Shown here: positions 18,915-30,749 of the stretch, piece by piece
Numbering within the stretch: the stretch's first letter is position 1
How the letters are laid out: the number at the start of each line of letters is the position of its first letter
From: Trachelipus rathkii
Taxonomy: Eukaryota > Arthropoda > Malacostraca > Isopoda > Trachelipodidae
Direction: 5' to 3'
Assembly (NCBI GenBank): GCA_015478945.1
Contig: JABUQX010028188.1
Span: 35,001 to 80,470 of the forward strand
DNA: 45,470 nucleotides
Translations under genes and position numbers: made by a program
Notes under the pieces: generated by a model
Seen by the model: only the letters and a program-made list of their open reading frames with translations
What the model was told of the DNA's origin: nothing
Database searches by the model: none

Positions 18915-21595
18915 TGTAAATGGGGATTATACATTCATTCCTAGATCGCTGGTAATTTATTGAGAAGTTTGTGATATAATGTGGTATTTACAAGATAATT
19001 TTGCCACAAATTGTGACTGAATTTGTGAATAGTCTGCAATTGTTTAATTTATTGGTTTTGTGTTATTTTCTTATGGTCGCATATTGTAAATTTTGATATA
19101 TCGAATTGTTAGCCTAATTACGCGTGAGTAATGTTTCTGTTATTTTTTATGATCAAGGTATACTTTGTTGATAAGTCGTAGCAAATGTGAATGATGTAAG
19201 TTTGCTGTTTTATGATAGTTGTAATAGTTCATGGTTGGACGAGTTAGAGTATTAATTCATGTGTTTTGCAATAAAATCGATAAGTTTCTCTACTTACTAT
19301 AAGTCTTGATTATTTGAACTTAATGTATTTCGGATTTTGGGATTATTAAGGTTTCAGGTTAGTGGTGTTTGTGATTTCATACCGGTGTGTGTGAGGGAGT
19401 GGTTGTTTGGGGGTCAATTTATTTCTACTGAATTTGGCGTGTGTGGGTTGGTGGGGGGAGGGAGGGGGATTGGGGGTGCGTGAGGAGGTTGAGTGAGAGT
19501 GTGCGATTAGAGGGGAGTAGAGAGAGAGAGTTAGGTGTGTAGAAGTGGTGTGAGAGAGGAGTGGGTGTGATGCAGTCAAGTGAGAGGGTGGTGATAAAGC
19601 TGGAAGCTTGCAAGCGCAAACCCCTATACAGTTTCTAATTAGATAGGGGGGGGGGGTGGGGTGGGGGGGGGGTAAGTCAGCATTGTAAGCTGGTAGGGAA
19701 TGTAGGTGATGTGTGGGGATGGGATGAGGATGTGGTAGAGAGATGTGGTGTGTTGTAGTGGGGGGGGGGGTGGTGGCCGAGTTTCTCGTGGTGGGAGAGA
19801 GTGTGGTGTTAGATGATGCAGTTATCTTGCAGGTGAGTGAAGGGTTAGGGTCAGGCCGGTGGGGTGGGGGGTGGGGGGGGGGGGGGTGGAGGGTGGGTGT
19901 TGATAGCTGGTGGCTGAGGGGTAGGTTGGTGAGGTGGTTTGATGATGGAGGTAGAGGATGTGTGAGAGCGTTGCGTAGAGCGGCGATTCCGGAGGTTAAA
20001 GGCTGAGAGTTGTGTTGGTGAGAGTAGATCGGTGAGAGGGAGACTGGTGAGGGGAGCGTGCGAGATTTGAGGTAACGAGTGCGCGCGACCCGTATATTCG
20101 ATATTTTCCCAACACTTGGCGGGTGAGGTGAGGGGGCAAGTGTTAATGGGTTGGGTGAGCGGCTTATTGGTGATTTTGTCTTGGGATGTGGTGTGTGTGC
20201 GCTGGGAGTGACGTGTGTGCGTATCCGTGGCTGTTGTTTTTTGTGGGGGGGGGTGGTGGGGGGGGAGTGGAGGGGTAGGGGCATGGGGTTGGGGGGGGGG
20301 GGGTGGGAGAAATATCCCAACCTATGAAGGGGGGGGGGGGACGTTTTTCATATGATAACTTTTGCTTGCTTTTCTTTTTATACCTATTGATTTGTCCCCT
20401 TGCTTTTGAAAAAGCCTTGAAGTCAATGATCCGGTTTTGCCTCTTATGGACTGTAGTGCAAATTGAAGGTGACTAATTAACTTGGGGGTGAAGTGGCATA
20501 TCGGATAGGTGAGGGCGAGTGGACGCGCATGTGAGAATGAAGCTCGGGTTTCTCATAATGACAGCCTTAAGTTACAGGTCTAACGTTGTCTGTTATCTTA
20601 AATAAATGATAAATAATAAATGAAATTAAATATATTTAAAATAACTGCCCAAATATTAGGCAGCGAAATTAAAAAATATATTGTAACCATCAATCGCTAT
20701 TTAAAGTTTTGAAATATATATATATGTATCCCTTAACATATACCCGTAATTACATACGTATGCCTGAGCCAATTTCATTAGTTTCGCAAATTCCCATATT
20801 GTTTCATATTGAGGTGATTTCTCACCTCGTGTAAAAGAACTTCTGTGTTCATCAATTTGAAAAATAATCCAAGTTATTACATTTCTATTTCCGGCTCGGT
20901 GGAGAATTACTCCAAGACCTGAAAGAGTTGGAACGTGTTTATGGTTTATTACTTTTTATTATTTTCGTTACATAATTTACCAATTCATATATTTAGTTTA
21001 TTGTTATACTTTACACTATTTTGGTATTTTCGTAATTTATTATTTGCCCTAATAAATTATACTTTTAATTTTCTTTCGCTATCCCGTGTTTATAATTTTC
21101 TTTGGTGATAAATAAATATTGAAAGGTTAAAGGTTATTTACACACATTATTTAAATTTACCCCCCATCCATTTTTTTATAAACGTACACATATCCCGACT
21201 GACCTTTCACACATCCAACATCATCCCAAATGTGCACCATCACGAATAGATAGGCAGTAGTGTCCTGAAGATGTAATGGAACCACCGTCAGCAAATATTA
21301 TCGCCTAATTGCTTGCCCTCACAAAAGAATAAGACAGAGGAGGTGCTCATTACGAAGGAGAGGTTAACTAAAGATCACCAAGAGGTTAGTTTTCCTCTAA
21401 TTCATCCTTTTTCCCTTTTCTCCTTTTCTTTTATTCTTTTTTTTTATTTATATGGGTAATCATAAAGTTCCAAATTAATCGATTTTGGACACCTGCGGAG
21501 ATCAGAATAACTAAGTGCTGCAATTCATTGTTCTTCAACTTTATAGTCGTCGTTATTCTCTCTTCTTGGACAGCCATTATCCTGGTCTCCGTTTC
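18915..21595 (+). repeat. Left LTR of Element 2
   Basis: Starts TGTAAATGGGGATTA; shared blocks with the right LTR include ctgcaattgtttaatt, the cttgcaag...cccc(a)tacag region near 19608-19640, gatttgtccccttgcttttg at about 20390, and near-identical DNA at 20741-21330. The last block shared with the right LTR is tatcctggtctccgt. The end is taken at about 21595 (…TTTCA) because the primer-binding site follows after a spacer. It is about 570 bp longer than its partner, mainly because of the G-rich stretch. Confidence 0.85.
19380..20340 (+). repeat. G/T-rich stretch with many G-runs inside the left LTR
   Basis: On the plus strand C is scarce and G-runs of 8-14 recur (about 19648-19675, 19760-19771, 19865-19887, 20247-20256, 20290-20302, 20329-20340). 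The equivalent part of the right LTR (about 28640-29160) is ordinary AT-rich sequence. Long antisense open frames here are by-products of the missing stop codons, not genes. Potentially G-quadruplex forming, or a consensus error. Confidence 0.7.
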
Positions 21596-21613
21596 ATCAT
21601 AGCCCAAATTGAT

Positions 21614-21631
21614 TGGCGCCCGAACAGGGAC
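21614..21631 (+). promoter_or_regulatory. Primer-binding site of Element 2 (tRNA-Lys3 type)
   Basis: TGGCGCCCGAACAGGGAC, identical over 18 nt to the site in Element 1. It follows the inferred LTR end by roughly 18-22 nt; the flanking residues AAATTGAT resemble the AAATTAGT before the Element 1 site. Confidence 0.9.
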
Positions 21632-21793
21632 ACTGTTGTCTCTCGTTCGCGAAGCGTGCGCATTCTCAATCTTAACGATCATCATCGTCTGAACTTCAAT
21701 TCTGGTTTTCTCAAACCATATTCGTATTCTTTTTAGGAATTGGCTCAAGAGGTGTCGTAACTCCTCTCTTCATCCACTACACTCCCTACTACA

Positions 21794-24000
21794 ATGACCG
21801 ATACTAAGATTCCTGCTAGTCAGGATATTGGGGATTCCGGTGGGATGGGTGTGGGTGGTGTTCGAAATAAAATTAAAAATAAAATAATGATAACTCTAAC
21901 AAACAGGAGGGTGATGATAAATCACAAACCTCACGCTCACAATATTTGTTAAGCCCTTATAGAGATGATAATTCTCAAGATGTGGAAAATCCACATACCC
22001 CTGAAAGGCCACATGGTTTGGCAAGTCCTTAAATGCTCATCGAATGAATCAAATATTCGCGACCATGAGGATGATGTATGATACCACACACAGTGGGGTC
22101 GACCTCATAGAATCTGAAAGAAAACCTTTTGTCAAAAACCTTTTGAGGTTGATGAACCTCGCAATTGCGAAAAGAATATGTGTTCAACCACCACTCAACC
22201 ATAGGCATATCCTCAGTGGGAAATAAGGATGATATATACCATCGATTCCAATTCTCTGAGTTGATGATGGCTTATTGGCTATTCCATATCTGTAAAAGCT
22301 ACGATAATCTTTAGCTTGCAAAAAGGAAAAGCTGAAGCTTAATAGCTCATAAAATTAATGATCACCGTCTCTTGTAATATATCCCTTCGTTGAGGCCAAG
22401 TAAGTTCGACCTCGTGATCCTTCCCTTACAAATTTACCCTCGTATGAGAAGGATGCTTCCAGTATGCCTCGATTCATCATAATTCCGGGTGATCATAAAG
22501 TAGATTCATGTCTAAAAGTGAAACCCCTAGAAAACTATCCCAATCTAAAAGGGGAAGTAGAATTAGTTCACGACCTCAAGTTTCCCCCGTCAATGAATTA
22601 ATAGATATACTCACCTAACTAGATCCATTAATCATCTCGACCACTACTTGAATTTGTTAGGGTTAGATAGGGGATTTAACGGGAGATAACCCCGTGAGGT
22701 AGATAAGCATCCTATAGGGAACAAACCAATCTTACTTCTTATTCCCTTTGACCAGGTTCGAAGCGAATAGTTATGGATCGTATGACGTCAATAAATCCAT
22801 CACAGTGCCTCAAGTGGATCAACTGTTTCGTAAGCAAACTGAGTCTCCCACTTGAAATGTCTCTAGGTCCCAAATTTAAGAAAACGCATAAGATTCTGTT
22901 GGATAATCCATTTCACTTCTAGTCCAACTACTAAAAAATTCACAAAAAATGAAGTTGTTCGATTCTGGTCGATATTATTAACGAAGCTGAACAAGATCCT
23001 TTTCTTGTTATTTGGAAGATTTCAGAGGCTATTGTCAGCTTCACTACCCAAATGCACATCATCAATGGCTCAGATTGCTTGGCGCAGTGGACGGTCGTTC
23101 CGGCACTGTAAATAGAGCTAATCTCCCTAAAGATGATCGGATTTTTTCCGTCCGTTGGAGACACTTATAGATGGTTCCTAAATGAGAGAAACGTCGAACG
23201 AGTACGCGTTTGCATCGCTTTCATCGGCTCGGTCAACATTAAGGAACTATCGAATGTACGCTGTCTTCGGTTTTGAACGCCTTACGCGACGCGCATGAAA
23301 CGGTATGATATGCGGAAACACGGTCCCTTAGGACGTGCATTTATGTAGTCTTCCGGCGCAGATATCGAACGAAGTCGTCCGCGAATATGATTAAGATAAT
23401 GGGAAAATGAGATCAAATCACCAAGCTCTATGGAAATGTTGAGTTTTGCTCGACTTTGTAGAAAGTGACAACGCTCACTATCCCAATTCCATCTCTCATG
23501 ATTCATGGAACAGATTATTGAATGATATCCAAAGAAAAATGGTCGTAAATAACACTCACAGAATGAGCTGACGATTACAACTGAGTTCGGTATACAGATT
23601 AATACCTTGCAACCTAACTGGATAGAAACAGTTCAGGATAGGAAAGTCTATCACCGCCTCCAAAACCCCGTCGTTCCTCATCTCGTGCGTCACCACGTCG
23701 TTTCAATCATTCGCGAACTCCTAAGTGAAACATCGTTTTATCGTCCCGTGATGATCGTCGTGATTCCCGCCGTGACCGTAAAGGTAAACCCTCTTCTCAC
23801 TATAACACCAGAGATGACAGTATAGGCTGAAATATTTTGTGAAAAGAAGGTACTTGTGACGTGTTTGCTACAAATTCTTTGGAATTTGTAGCTACTGTAA
23901 GAAGTAAAGGGCACGTTCGATGATGATGTAGGTCGCGTTCTCAACAGTCTCGCCCACTCCCAGAGTTTTCACTGCGTTCTGTGGTGCCCACACTCTGGTT
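21794..24000 (+). pseudogene. gag: Element 2 gag remnant
   Basis: Begins at the first ATG after the leader (MTDTKIPASQDIGDSG). Multiple frameshifts and stops follow. Capsid homology to Element 1 is visible in pieces. Around 23040-23140 the DNA parallels HYPSHYHQWLRLLG and KDDREYFSV (here CTTGGCGCAGT... and PKDDR-IFSV). At about 23300 it reads DMRKHGPLRT. At about 23605 QPNWIETV corresponds to YPNWTEVL in Element 1. A zinc-knuckle remnant (CSYC-KKKGHV-like when frame-corrected) lies at about 23890-23925. Role as for gag in Element 1; non-functional. Confidence 0.75.
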
Positions 24001-24439
24001 GTGAGGTGCCCTCATAGACACTCTAACAAGGTGTTAATAGTCTGCTTCCCCAGTAGATGACACACGTAGAACCGTTCCTGTTCATAAGGTTTATTATGGG
24101 AAGTCCACCTCAAGAAGAGAACAGTCGCGGTCTCCAATGAAGGAAAAGCCACAAAGGCCGAGGCGTTTTCCTGTATTTGTTGATGCTGTTCGAAAGTCCA
24201 CTTGGAGGCCATTGTCAAGGACCGGATTGAATCCATCTTCCTTTAAAAACCCGCTGGTTCTCCAGAAGTGAGTCCCTGGTGGAGAACATTCGTGGTCGAC
24301 TCACTCACTCCGTGACCTGGTAACAAACCAAAATTGCTTTTTGTAAAGATCCTAACCTTCGGAAACTTTCCCCGTTACTGGAATTGTAAACTGCGGTACC
24401 AGTCCAGGTGGGTTGTAAACAAGTTCGCATTGATCCGCT

Positions 24440-24660
24440 GATCAATTCGTAATTCCGCCGCACGATTCAATTGTTTTTTTGGCTGTATGATAGATAGCGG
24501 AGTCATCTGTAAGTCTAATTGGTTCGGGACTTGGTTGTAAATTACCTAATCATTTCGCATCCCGACCTTCGGCTGAAATTGGAATTAATGCAATTCGTGG
24601 TCTGGCACGTGACCACACGGCTCCAGTCACTCAGTACATAGAGACTCTTTATAGTTTTCG
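24440..24660 (+). pseudogene. Element 2 protease remnant
   Basis: Reads CMIDSGVI at about 24483, the catalytic DSG triad context, followed by residues (RPSAEIGINAIRG in shifted frames) that parallel SPSADLRVKAIRG of the Element 1 protease. Interrupted by stops, so inactive. Confidence 0.65.
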
Positions 24661-25363
24661 CCATACTTGGTTTTAAACCTATTATCTTTTGATTGTTCTG
24701 CAGCAAGCTATGCCTGCTTCCGATGTTTTAGGGGGCCGTAGGCCTTGAAAAGAGTATGAACTCCTTCTGATTCTTTACTACGGATAAGGCAGGTTGATTT
24801 GGACGTCGGGGAAGGGCCTCCGAATGAAGGGCCATAGCCAAGAGACGAGGTAAGGTTAACATTTCGTTGTATATGAATGTTTAATATTCGTGGTCTCCAT
24901 TAGTATTCCCGCCTCACTCACTGTGAATTGGTGGGAGGAATAAAAGGGCACAAAATACACTTTGTCTGTGGTTGGGTGCCAAAGGAGATCGCAGATAAGA
25001 CTGTCATACTATTTCAGATTTTGAACTTGGATCGCCCAGCCCAGGATAGCTGTATTCAACCGGCTTCTGATAAAAAACGCCATATAGTGGAGAAAGTGCC
25101 GTAATGGTCAGTTTTAATTGTCTCTCCAGGAAGAGAATGATTCTCTCATACGATCAACACGTGAACCACATCCCGAGAGTCTATGTTGCAGATGGTTAAG
25201 GATATGTTGGACTCCGGATGAATATGGAGATGGGAATTTTTGGTATTTTCATTAGTCGCATTAAATGAAGGATAAAATAACAAAGCAAGTTTGATGGAAT
25301 TGTACTCTTTGGGAGGCTCAGTCTCTCTTAGTTTTGGCGTCATCGATGTGGGCGTAGAACTCA

Positions 25364-26154
25364 ATGATAACTCACACCGAATCGAGCTTGAGAACTACGT
25401 CTGTCGAATCCCGTTGCGTACGATTTAAGGGCGTTGCCCAATATAATCGAAAAGCAATGCTCGAGGTTGCTGGAAAGAAACTAATCCTGCCAGTAAGTCT
25501 CCTATTCAGGCTCCTGTACGGTTCGGTCAGGAGCGCGGACGGTAAAGCTTGCTTTGTATCGATTACCGGAACATTAACAAGATCACCTAAAGCGGACTTC
25601 GTTCCCGTTGCGCGCAGGCTTAATCTATATGGTATAACAGTGTTCGAATACCTATGTTTCCTACTATGATTTGTTCGTGGCTATTATCAGGTTTGCAATG
25701 GGCTCCCGACATGCGTTGAGAAGAACATGCTTTTTCAAACGCCGTTCTCTCATATGAGTACCTGAAAATGCCCTTCGGTGTGTCAAGAACGGCCCGGCGA
25801 CCTTCAACGTGGTATGATGTTGGCATTGGTTCAGAGATACCGATGGTCCAAGGTGATGTGTGTACTGGACGATATTCATATATGAGTGAAACCGTTGAAG
25901 ACCACCTTTCCACTTTGAAACAAGTTCTAACTGCCTTGGAAAGAAACGGTTACAAACTCAAGCCTGCAAAAACCCGCCTCTGCCGCACCGAAGTGGAGTT
26001 TTTGGGCCATCGTATTTCCAAGCAGGGCATTCTCCCTCTTGAGAAAAACGTTAAAGGTGCCTTGGAGTTTCCAACACCTCCCTGTCATACATTTGCGACA
26101 GTTTCTGGGAATGGTGAACTTTTATATGACGTCACTCCCGACTGTTCCAGATAA
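25364..26154 (+). pseudogene. Element 2 reverse transcriptase remnant
   Basis: Fragments in the order of a Gypsy reverse transcriptase. DGKACFVSITGTL at about 25540 (usual DGK-RFC-DYR-LN) leads into KADFVPVARRLNLYGITVFEY, then VRGYYQV at about 25670, TPFSHMSTWKMPFG at about 25738-25776, and YMSETVEDHLSTLKQVLTAL, ERNGYKLKPAKTRLCRTEVE, FLGHRISKQG at 25880-26030. The YxDD region near 25860 is damaged (VCTGRYSYMS). At least two frames are needed. This is the domain that Element 1 lacks. Confidence 0.88.
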
Positions 26155-26807
26155 GCAAGGCCCCCCCCTTTGTCCTGTCAAACCGGTGTAAGAGTCAATA
26201 AATGACTCCAGCATGCCAAAGCGGCTTTTGAGAGTAAAAGCGGCTTTGGTAAACCCAAAAACCTTTGGATTCGACTAATAATGTCATGAGCTTCTCCCTT
26301 AGAATTCATGTGACGCTTCTGAAATTTGGGCCGGAGCGTGTTTTCAGTCTCCAAAACGATTGAACGAAGGCCTATGCTTTTTCATCCTTCAATGACCGTT
26401 TATGGTGCCCAACGTAACTATCGGGCGTCATTTGACAAGGAGCTCCTGCTTGGCGTTGGCGTCCGATCATGTGACCTCTTTCTCGCGGGGAAACGTATAA
26501 TTCAAAACTTTCACAGACCATAATGCCCTAATATATCCTCCAAAATAGGAGTCTCGTAGATGGACGCCTAGCCCGCATGATGGAGGAGTTGGATGAGTTC
26601 GACTTCGAGATACGACATCTGTCGGGGTCAACTAACGTCGTAGCTGATGCTCTGTCCCGTTCCCCTGTAGTTGATGAGCTGAACCCAGTTGTGGAAGCAG
26701 TACCACACACCGAGTATATTCCGGATGGTTTCTTCCAATTAGAAATACCTGGGGGCGGTGACGCTCTATATAAGTGCTTCGCCATTGTTGCTATTCTGGA
26801 AGGGTAG
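26155..26807 (+). pseudogene. Element 2 connection + RNase H remnant
   Basis: After the RT palm comes a connection region (VNPKTFGFD at about 26250). RNase H follows: AQRNYRASFDKELLLGV and VRSCDLFLAGKR at 26408-26500, FDFEIRHLSGSTNVVADALS at 26598-26657, ending about 26807. These match the C-terminal half of Gypsy RNase H, including the ADALSR close. Frameshifts separate the pieces. Confidence 0.85.
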
Positions 26808-27225
26808 ACAGGCCTAAAGTGGTAGAAGTGTCGTTCGTTGTCGTTCCCAAAAACCTCCGGAAGTAATAATACTTCAGGAAGAAAATCCAAAGAAGCTCGT
26901 CAGTCTGAAATTACCGGGGTCAGTTACCTTCCCGAATGTCAATGGGAAGCTTGTTCTGACGTATCCAAGATACCCGTCATGTTATATATCGATAATCCAA
27001 GCCAATTATTCATTGGTGTCTTGCTGTCACCCAATGAACCATGCTACATTCATTGTCTTGGGATATCCAATTTCTAACTATCTTCCTACCACTAAGTGAG
27101 CTAGAGAATCTGACAATGAATTGATGACACGATAAAATGAATTTCTTCAAGATCCATATTAATTCCCTTAAAAATTCTGCTTCAAAGGTGAAAGATTTCC
27201 CAGGAAAATTCCCTTGAAATAAAGA
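26808..27225 (+). pseudogene. Possible Element 2 integrase N-terminal trace
   Basis: Residues VVVPKNLRK at about 26838-26866, then GVSYLP...DVSK and later short pieces after 27000, weakly resemble the segment from the pre-zinc-finger helix into the start of the integrase core. The catalytic DDE residues are not recognisable, and homology stops at a T-run near 27227. Integrase is probably truncated, or eroded beyond recognition by eye. Confidence 0.35.
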
Positions 27226-28245
27226 ATTTTTTTTTTATTCTTTGAAATTAGCTTAGTCCATAAAAATACTTAATTTTAAAAAGACAAAGAAAGTAGTATT
27301 CAAATTTTTTTTTTACAAGAGTAATATCTTTGATAAATTGGAGTGTTGGTGTGTCAATACTAAATAGGAATTCTAAATATTTTGATTTTGTAAATAAAAG
27401 ATGATCTTTATATGCACACTGATGGGGCGTAAGACGTAATGTTGCATGTTGCAGGAAGCAGGGGTATTTACAAGTACTTTCTATCATTGTCAAAATTTCT
27501 GAAATATCATCATACAATTCTTGTACTAAATAATTTTATTTTTTTGGTGCATCCCTATTTGCCCCCACTTTTTTAAGCACAACACATGTGAGAAATTGCT
27601 TTTAGTCTTGTTATAGTGTTCATTGCTATTGCATGAAGCATAAAAGGATATTGCAGTGTTGTGTTAATGTTATTGCATGAAACAATTAAAGGATGCTTAG
27701 TGTTAATGCTTTTGCGAAACAATTGTGGTGTTAATAGCGTAATAAGTGCCAATTACCGTACCGTACCGCATTGAAAAGCGGACTTTGGAAAAAAGGATAA
27801 TCATTATTCTATCATTGAACAGATAGATCATACCATAAAGGAACGCTTATTGCTTGTGAACTCTGTGATTTTTAAAGTGATAGATTCAATGCTTTATTAA
27901 CGCTTTTGTGTTCTGTGCGCTGCTTTTAATTATATTTTGTTTATATTTCTAATATTTCTAGAGTACAATCAACCTTATTAAACTATGAACTTTATATTGT
28001 TAATTGCCAATAAAGATTAGTCTTAGTGTGTAATTATTCTTGGTAACTATTGCATATTATATGGTTATATATATGAAAACCTTGTTAAAGAAAGTTGCTT
28101 TTACAGGTGTATCATGTTGTAAATATTTTTGAAATTCATTTAATTTATTATGCATTCTCATATAACCTGCAAGCTTGCAAACCACCCTCAGTTTTTCTTT
28201 TTCACTCTTAAAGTGAAAAACTTAAAATGAGGTGGGGCCCAAGTT
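27226..28245. other. Element 2 non-coding 3' region
   Basis: AT-rich, no long plus-strand frame. A minus-strand open stretch at 27248-27517 (89 residues) matches no family I recognise and may be chance. Confidence 0.5.
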
Positions 28246-28258
28246 TAGTGGGGAAGGA
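28246..28258 (+). promoter_or_regulatory. Polypurine tract of Element 2
   Basis: Purine-rich AGTGGGGAAGGA immediately before the TGTAATGGGG that opens the right LTR; same position and near-identical wording as in Element 1. Confidence 0.7.
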
Positions 28259-30366
28259 TGTAATGGGGATTACATTCATCCTAACCCCCGGTTAATTATT
28301 AAGGTGATAAATGTGGTCATTTACAGATAATTTCACAAATTGTGACCTGAAATTGTGAATATCTGCAATTGTTTAATTATTGGTTTTTGTTTACTTTCTT
28401 ATGTTCCAATTTAAATTAATATACAAATATTACCTAATACCTATATGTTCTTTTTTTTAGATCAAAGTATTACTTTAAATCGTAGCAAATGAATAGTAAT
28501 CTTTAAATTTAAATATTCATACAGTTATTATTCATTGTTTTCAAATAAAGTCATAGTTTCCTACTTATATATTTTTATATTGGAAACTTTAATTCATTGC
28601 CATTTTGGATTATAGTTCAGGTTAGTGATTTGTATTTCATTACCTCAATTTACTACTAATGTTTTGTGTTAAAATTATGCTAAATAATATGAAATGCATT
28701 AAAGGAATATAAAAGCAAATTTATTTAAATGTTTAAAATGTTTATGCAGGTCAAGGGACAGTCTCTGCACGTCTCAACTTGCAAGCCAAAAACCCCATAC
28801 AGATTTCCTAAATCAGATTAGGGGTAAGCATCAGTTAACTTAATGTATGGTTGATGTGACATTTAATAAATTTATATTTCTTTTCCCCGTTAAATTGTAG
28901 ATACATCTCTCATATGAAATATCCTTCTTAAACTTATCCCTAGAATTGTATCTTTAATTATGTAATTTAAGCTCTAAAGCAAATTCCCTTAAAAACTTAT
29001 TTATTTAACTACCTTTGAACAACTGTAATGGACTCTAATTTAGCCTTTCATTTCCATTACAGGTTTTATTGCTAGGACGCAATTTAATGCTTGGCGCATT
29101 TATTTTGTGCTTTCATTTTTGTTCCTTGATTTTTGTGCTTGGTCGCACGTTTTTGGCTTGATTATTTGCTTTGGCTTTTCTTTTATCTTGATGGATTTGT
29201 CCCCTTGCTTTTGAAAAAGCCCTTGAAGTCAAATGATCCCTTTTGCCCTTATGACCTGATCCAAATCAAATGACTATCAACGGTATGCATACCATATTAG
29301 CAGACCCGCAATTAAAGTTGAGATTTTTCCTCAATTCGAGTAGAATATTACAAGAAGGAATCTTCGTGACTTAGAATATGAAAATATCATTATAAAGAAG
29401 CAATTAATGAACAACAGTGTATAAATTAAAAATAGATTTTGCTCAATGTTGTAAATAGAAATTGAAATCTAAAATCTTGTAATTACATACGTATGCCTGA
29501 GCCAATTTCATTAGTTTCGCAAATTCCCATATTGTTTCATATTGAGGTGATTTCTCACCTCGTGTAAAAGAACTTCTGTGTTCATCAATTTGAAAAATAA
29601 TCCAAGTTATTACATTTCTATTTCCGGCTCGGTGGAGAATTACTCCAAGACCTGAAAGAGTTGGAACGTGTTTATGGTTTATTACTTTTTATTATTTTCG
29701 TTACATAATTTACCAATTCATATATTTAGTTTATTGTTATTACTTTACACTATTTTGGTATTTTCGTAATTTATTATTTGCCCTAATAAATTATACTTTT
29801 AATTTTCTTTCGCTATCCCGTGTTTATAATTTTCTTTGGTGATAAATATTGAAAGGTTAAAGGTTATTTACACACATTATTTAAATTTACCCCCCATCCA
29901 TTTTTTTATAAACGTACACATATCCCGACTGACCTTTCACACATCCAACATCATCCCAAATGTGCACCATCACGAATAGATAGGCAGTAGTGTCCTGAAG
30001 ATGTAATGGAACCACCGTCAGCAAATATTATCGCCTAATTGCTTGCCCTCACAAAAGAATAAGACAGAGGAGGTGTTAATGAAAAAGGGGAGACATAAAT
30101 GAAATTAAGAATTTCAATGATTTCCCCTAATTTCATTCCCTTTTTCTCCATTTTTTTTTTTTTTTTTTCTATTCTTTTTTTTTTTTTTTCTCCTTTCTTT
30201 CTATTCTTTATTTTCATTTAACCTCTATTATAAATTTTCCAACTTAAACGATTTTGGACACCTGCGAGATCAGAATAACTAATTGCTGCAATTCAATTGT
30301 TCGTTCAACATTATATGTCGTCTGTAATTTCTCTCTTCTTGGACAGCCATTATCCTGGGTCTCCGT
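28259..30366 (+). repeat. Right LTR of Element 2
   Basis: Starts TGTAATGGGGATTACATTC and aligns with the left LTR to tatcctgggtctccgt at about 30351-30366, after which it runs straight into TA repeats. The 29481-30060 segment is almost identical to 20741-21330. It lacks the G-rich stretch of its partner. Confidence 0.87.
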
Positions 30367-30495
30367 AATATATTATTTATATATTTTATATAATTATATA
30401 ATATACTTTTATATATATTATATATTATATATATTATATCATATAATTCATCATAGTATATATATATTATTATATTAATATATAAATATAGGCCC
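30367..30495. repeat. AT microsatellite after Element 2
   Basis: TA/ATT-type repeat directly adjoining the right LTR; may hide any target-site duplication. Confidence 0.75.
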
Positions 30496-30749
30496 CTATA
30501 TAGTAATTTTGTGATAATTTAAATTAAATTAAGCTTCCTGGAGCCATATGTTAAATTAGTCCTACTTTATAATTTTTATATATCCTAAGCTAGATTTAAG
30601 CCTGTTCAAAGTTTTAACTTGTTTTAAGATAGTTTATTTCTTTTCATTTTAGGCCTTAGTGATATTTATTCAACTGTAGTTGGTAAAATAATAGGTACCG
30701 TACATTTATTAGTACAAATTTGTAGGTAAAATTAATAATAATTTAAAGT

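Larger units (their letters stand above)
18915..30366 (+). mobile_element. Element 2: decayed Gypsy-like LTR retrotransposon with RT and RNase H
   Basis: About 11.4 kb: left LTR 18915 to about 21595, primer-binding site 21614-21631, gag remnant, protease remnant, reverse transcriptase and RNase H remnants, weak integrase traces, non-coding tail, polypurine region, right LTR 28259 to about 30366. It shares with Element 1 the 18-nt primer-binding site, the tttagtgggg polypurine context, gag residues (DMRKHGPLRT against DMRDHDSLRT) and zinc-knuckle order, so the two are related families. All frames are broken by many stops and shifts. Confidence 0.85.

Noticed and set aside
19346..20320. 324-residue antisense open frame rich in Pro, His, Ser and Thr
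   Set aside because: It lies over the G-run-rich part of an LTR; the lack of stops follows from base composition. The partner LTR has no such frame.
26808..27225. Element 2 as the exact complement of Element 1 (RT present, integrase deliberately absent)
   Set aside because: Weak traces of an integrase N-terminus follow RNase H, so decay or truncation explains the missing core better than a designed split.
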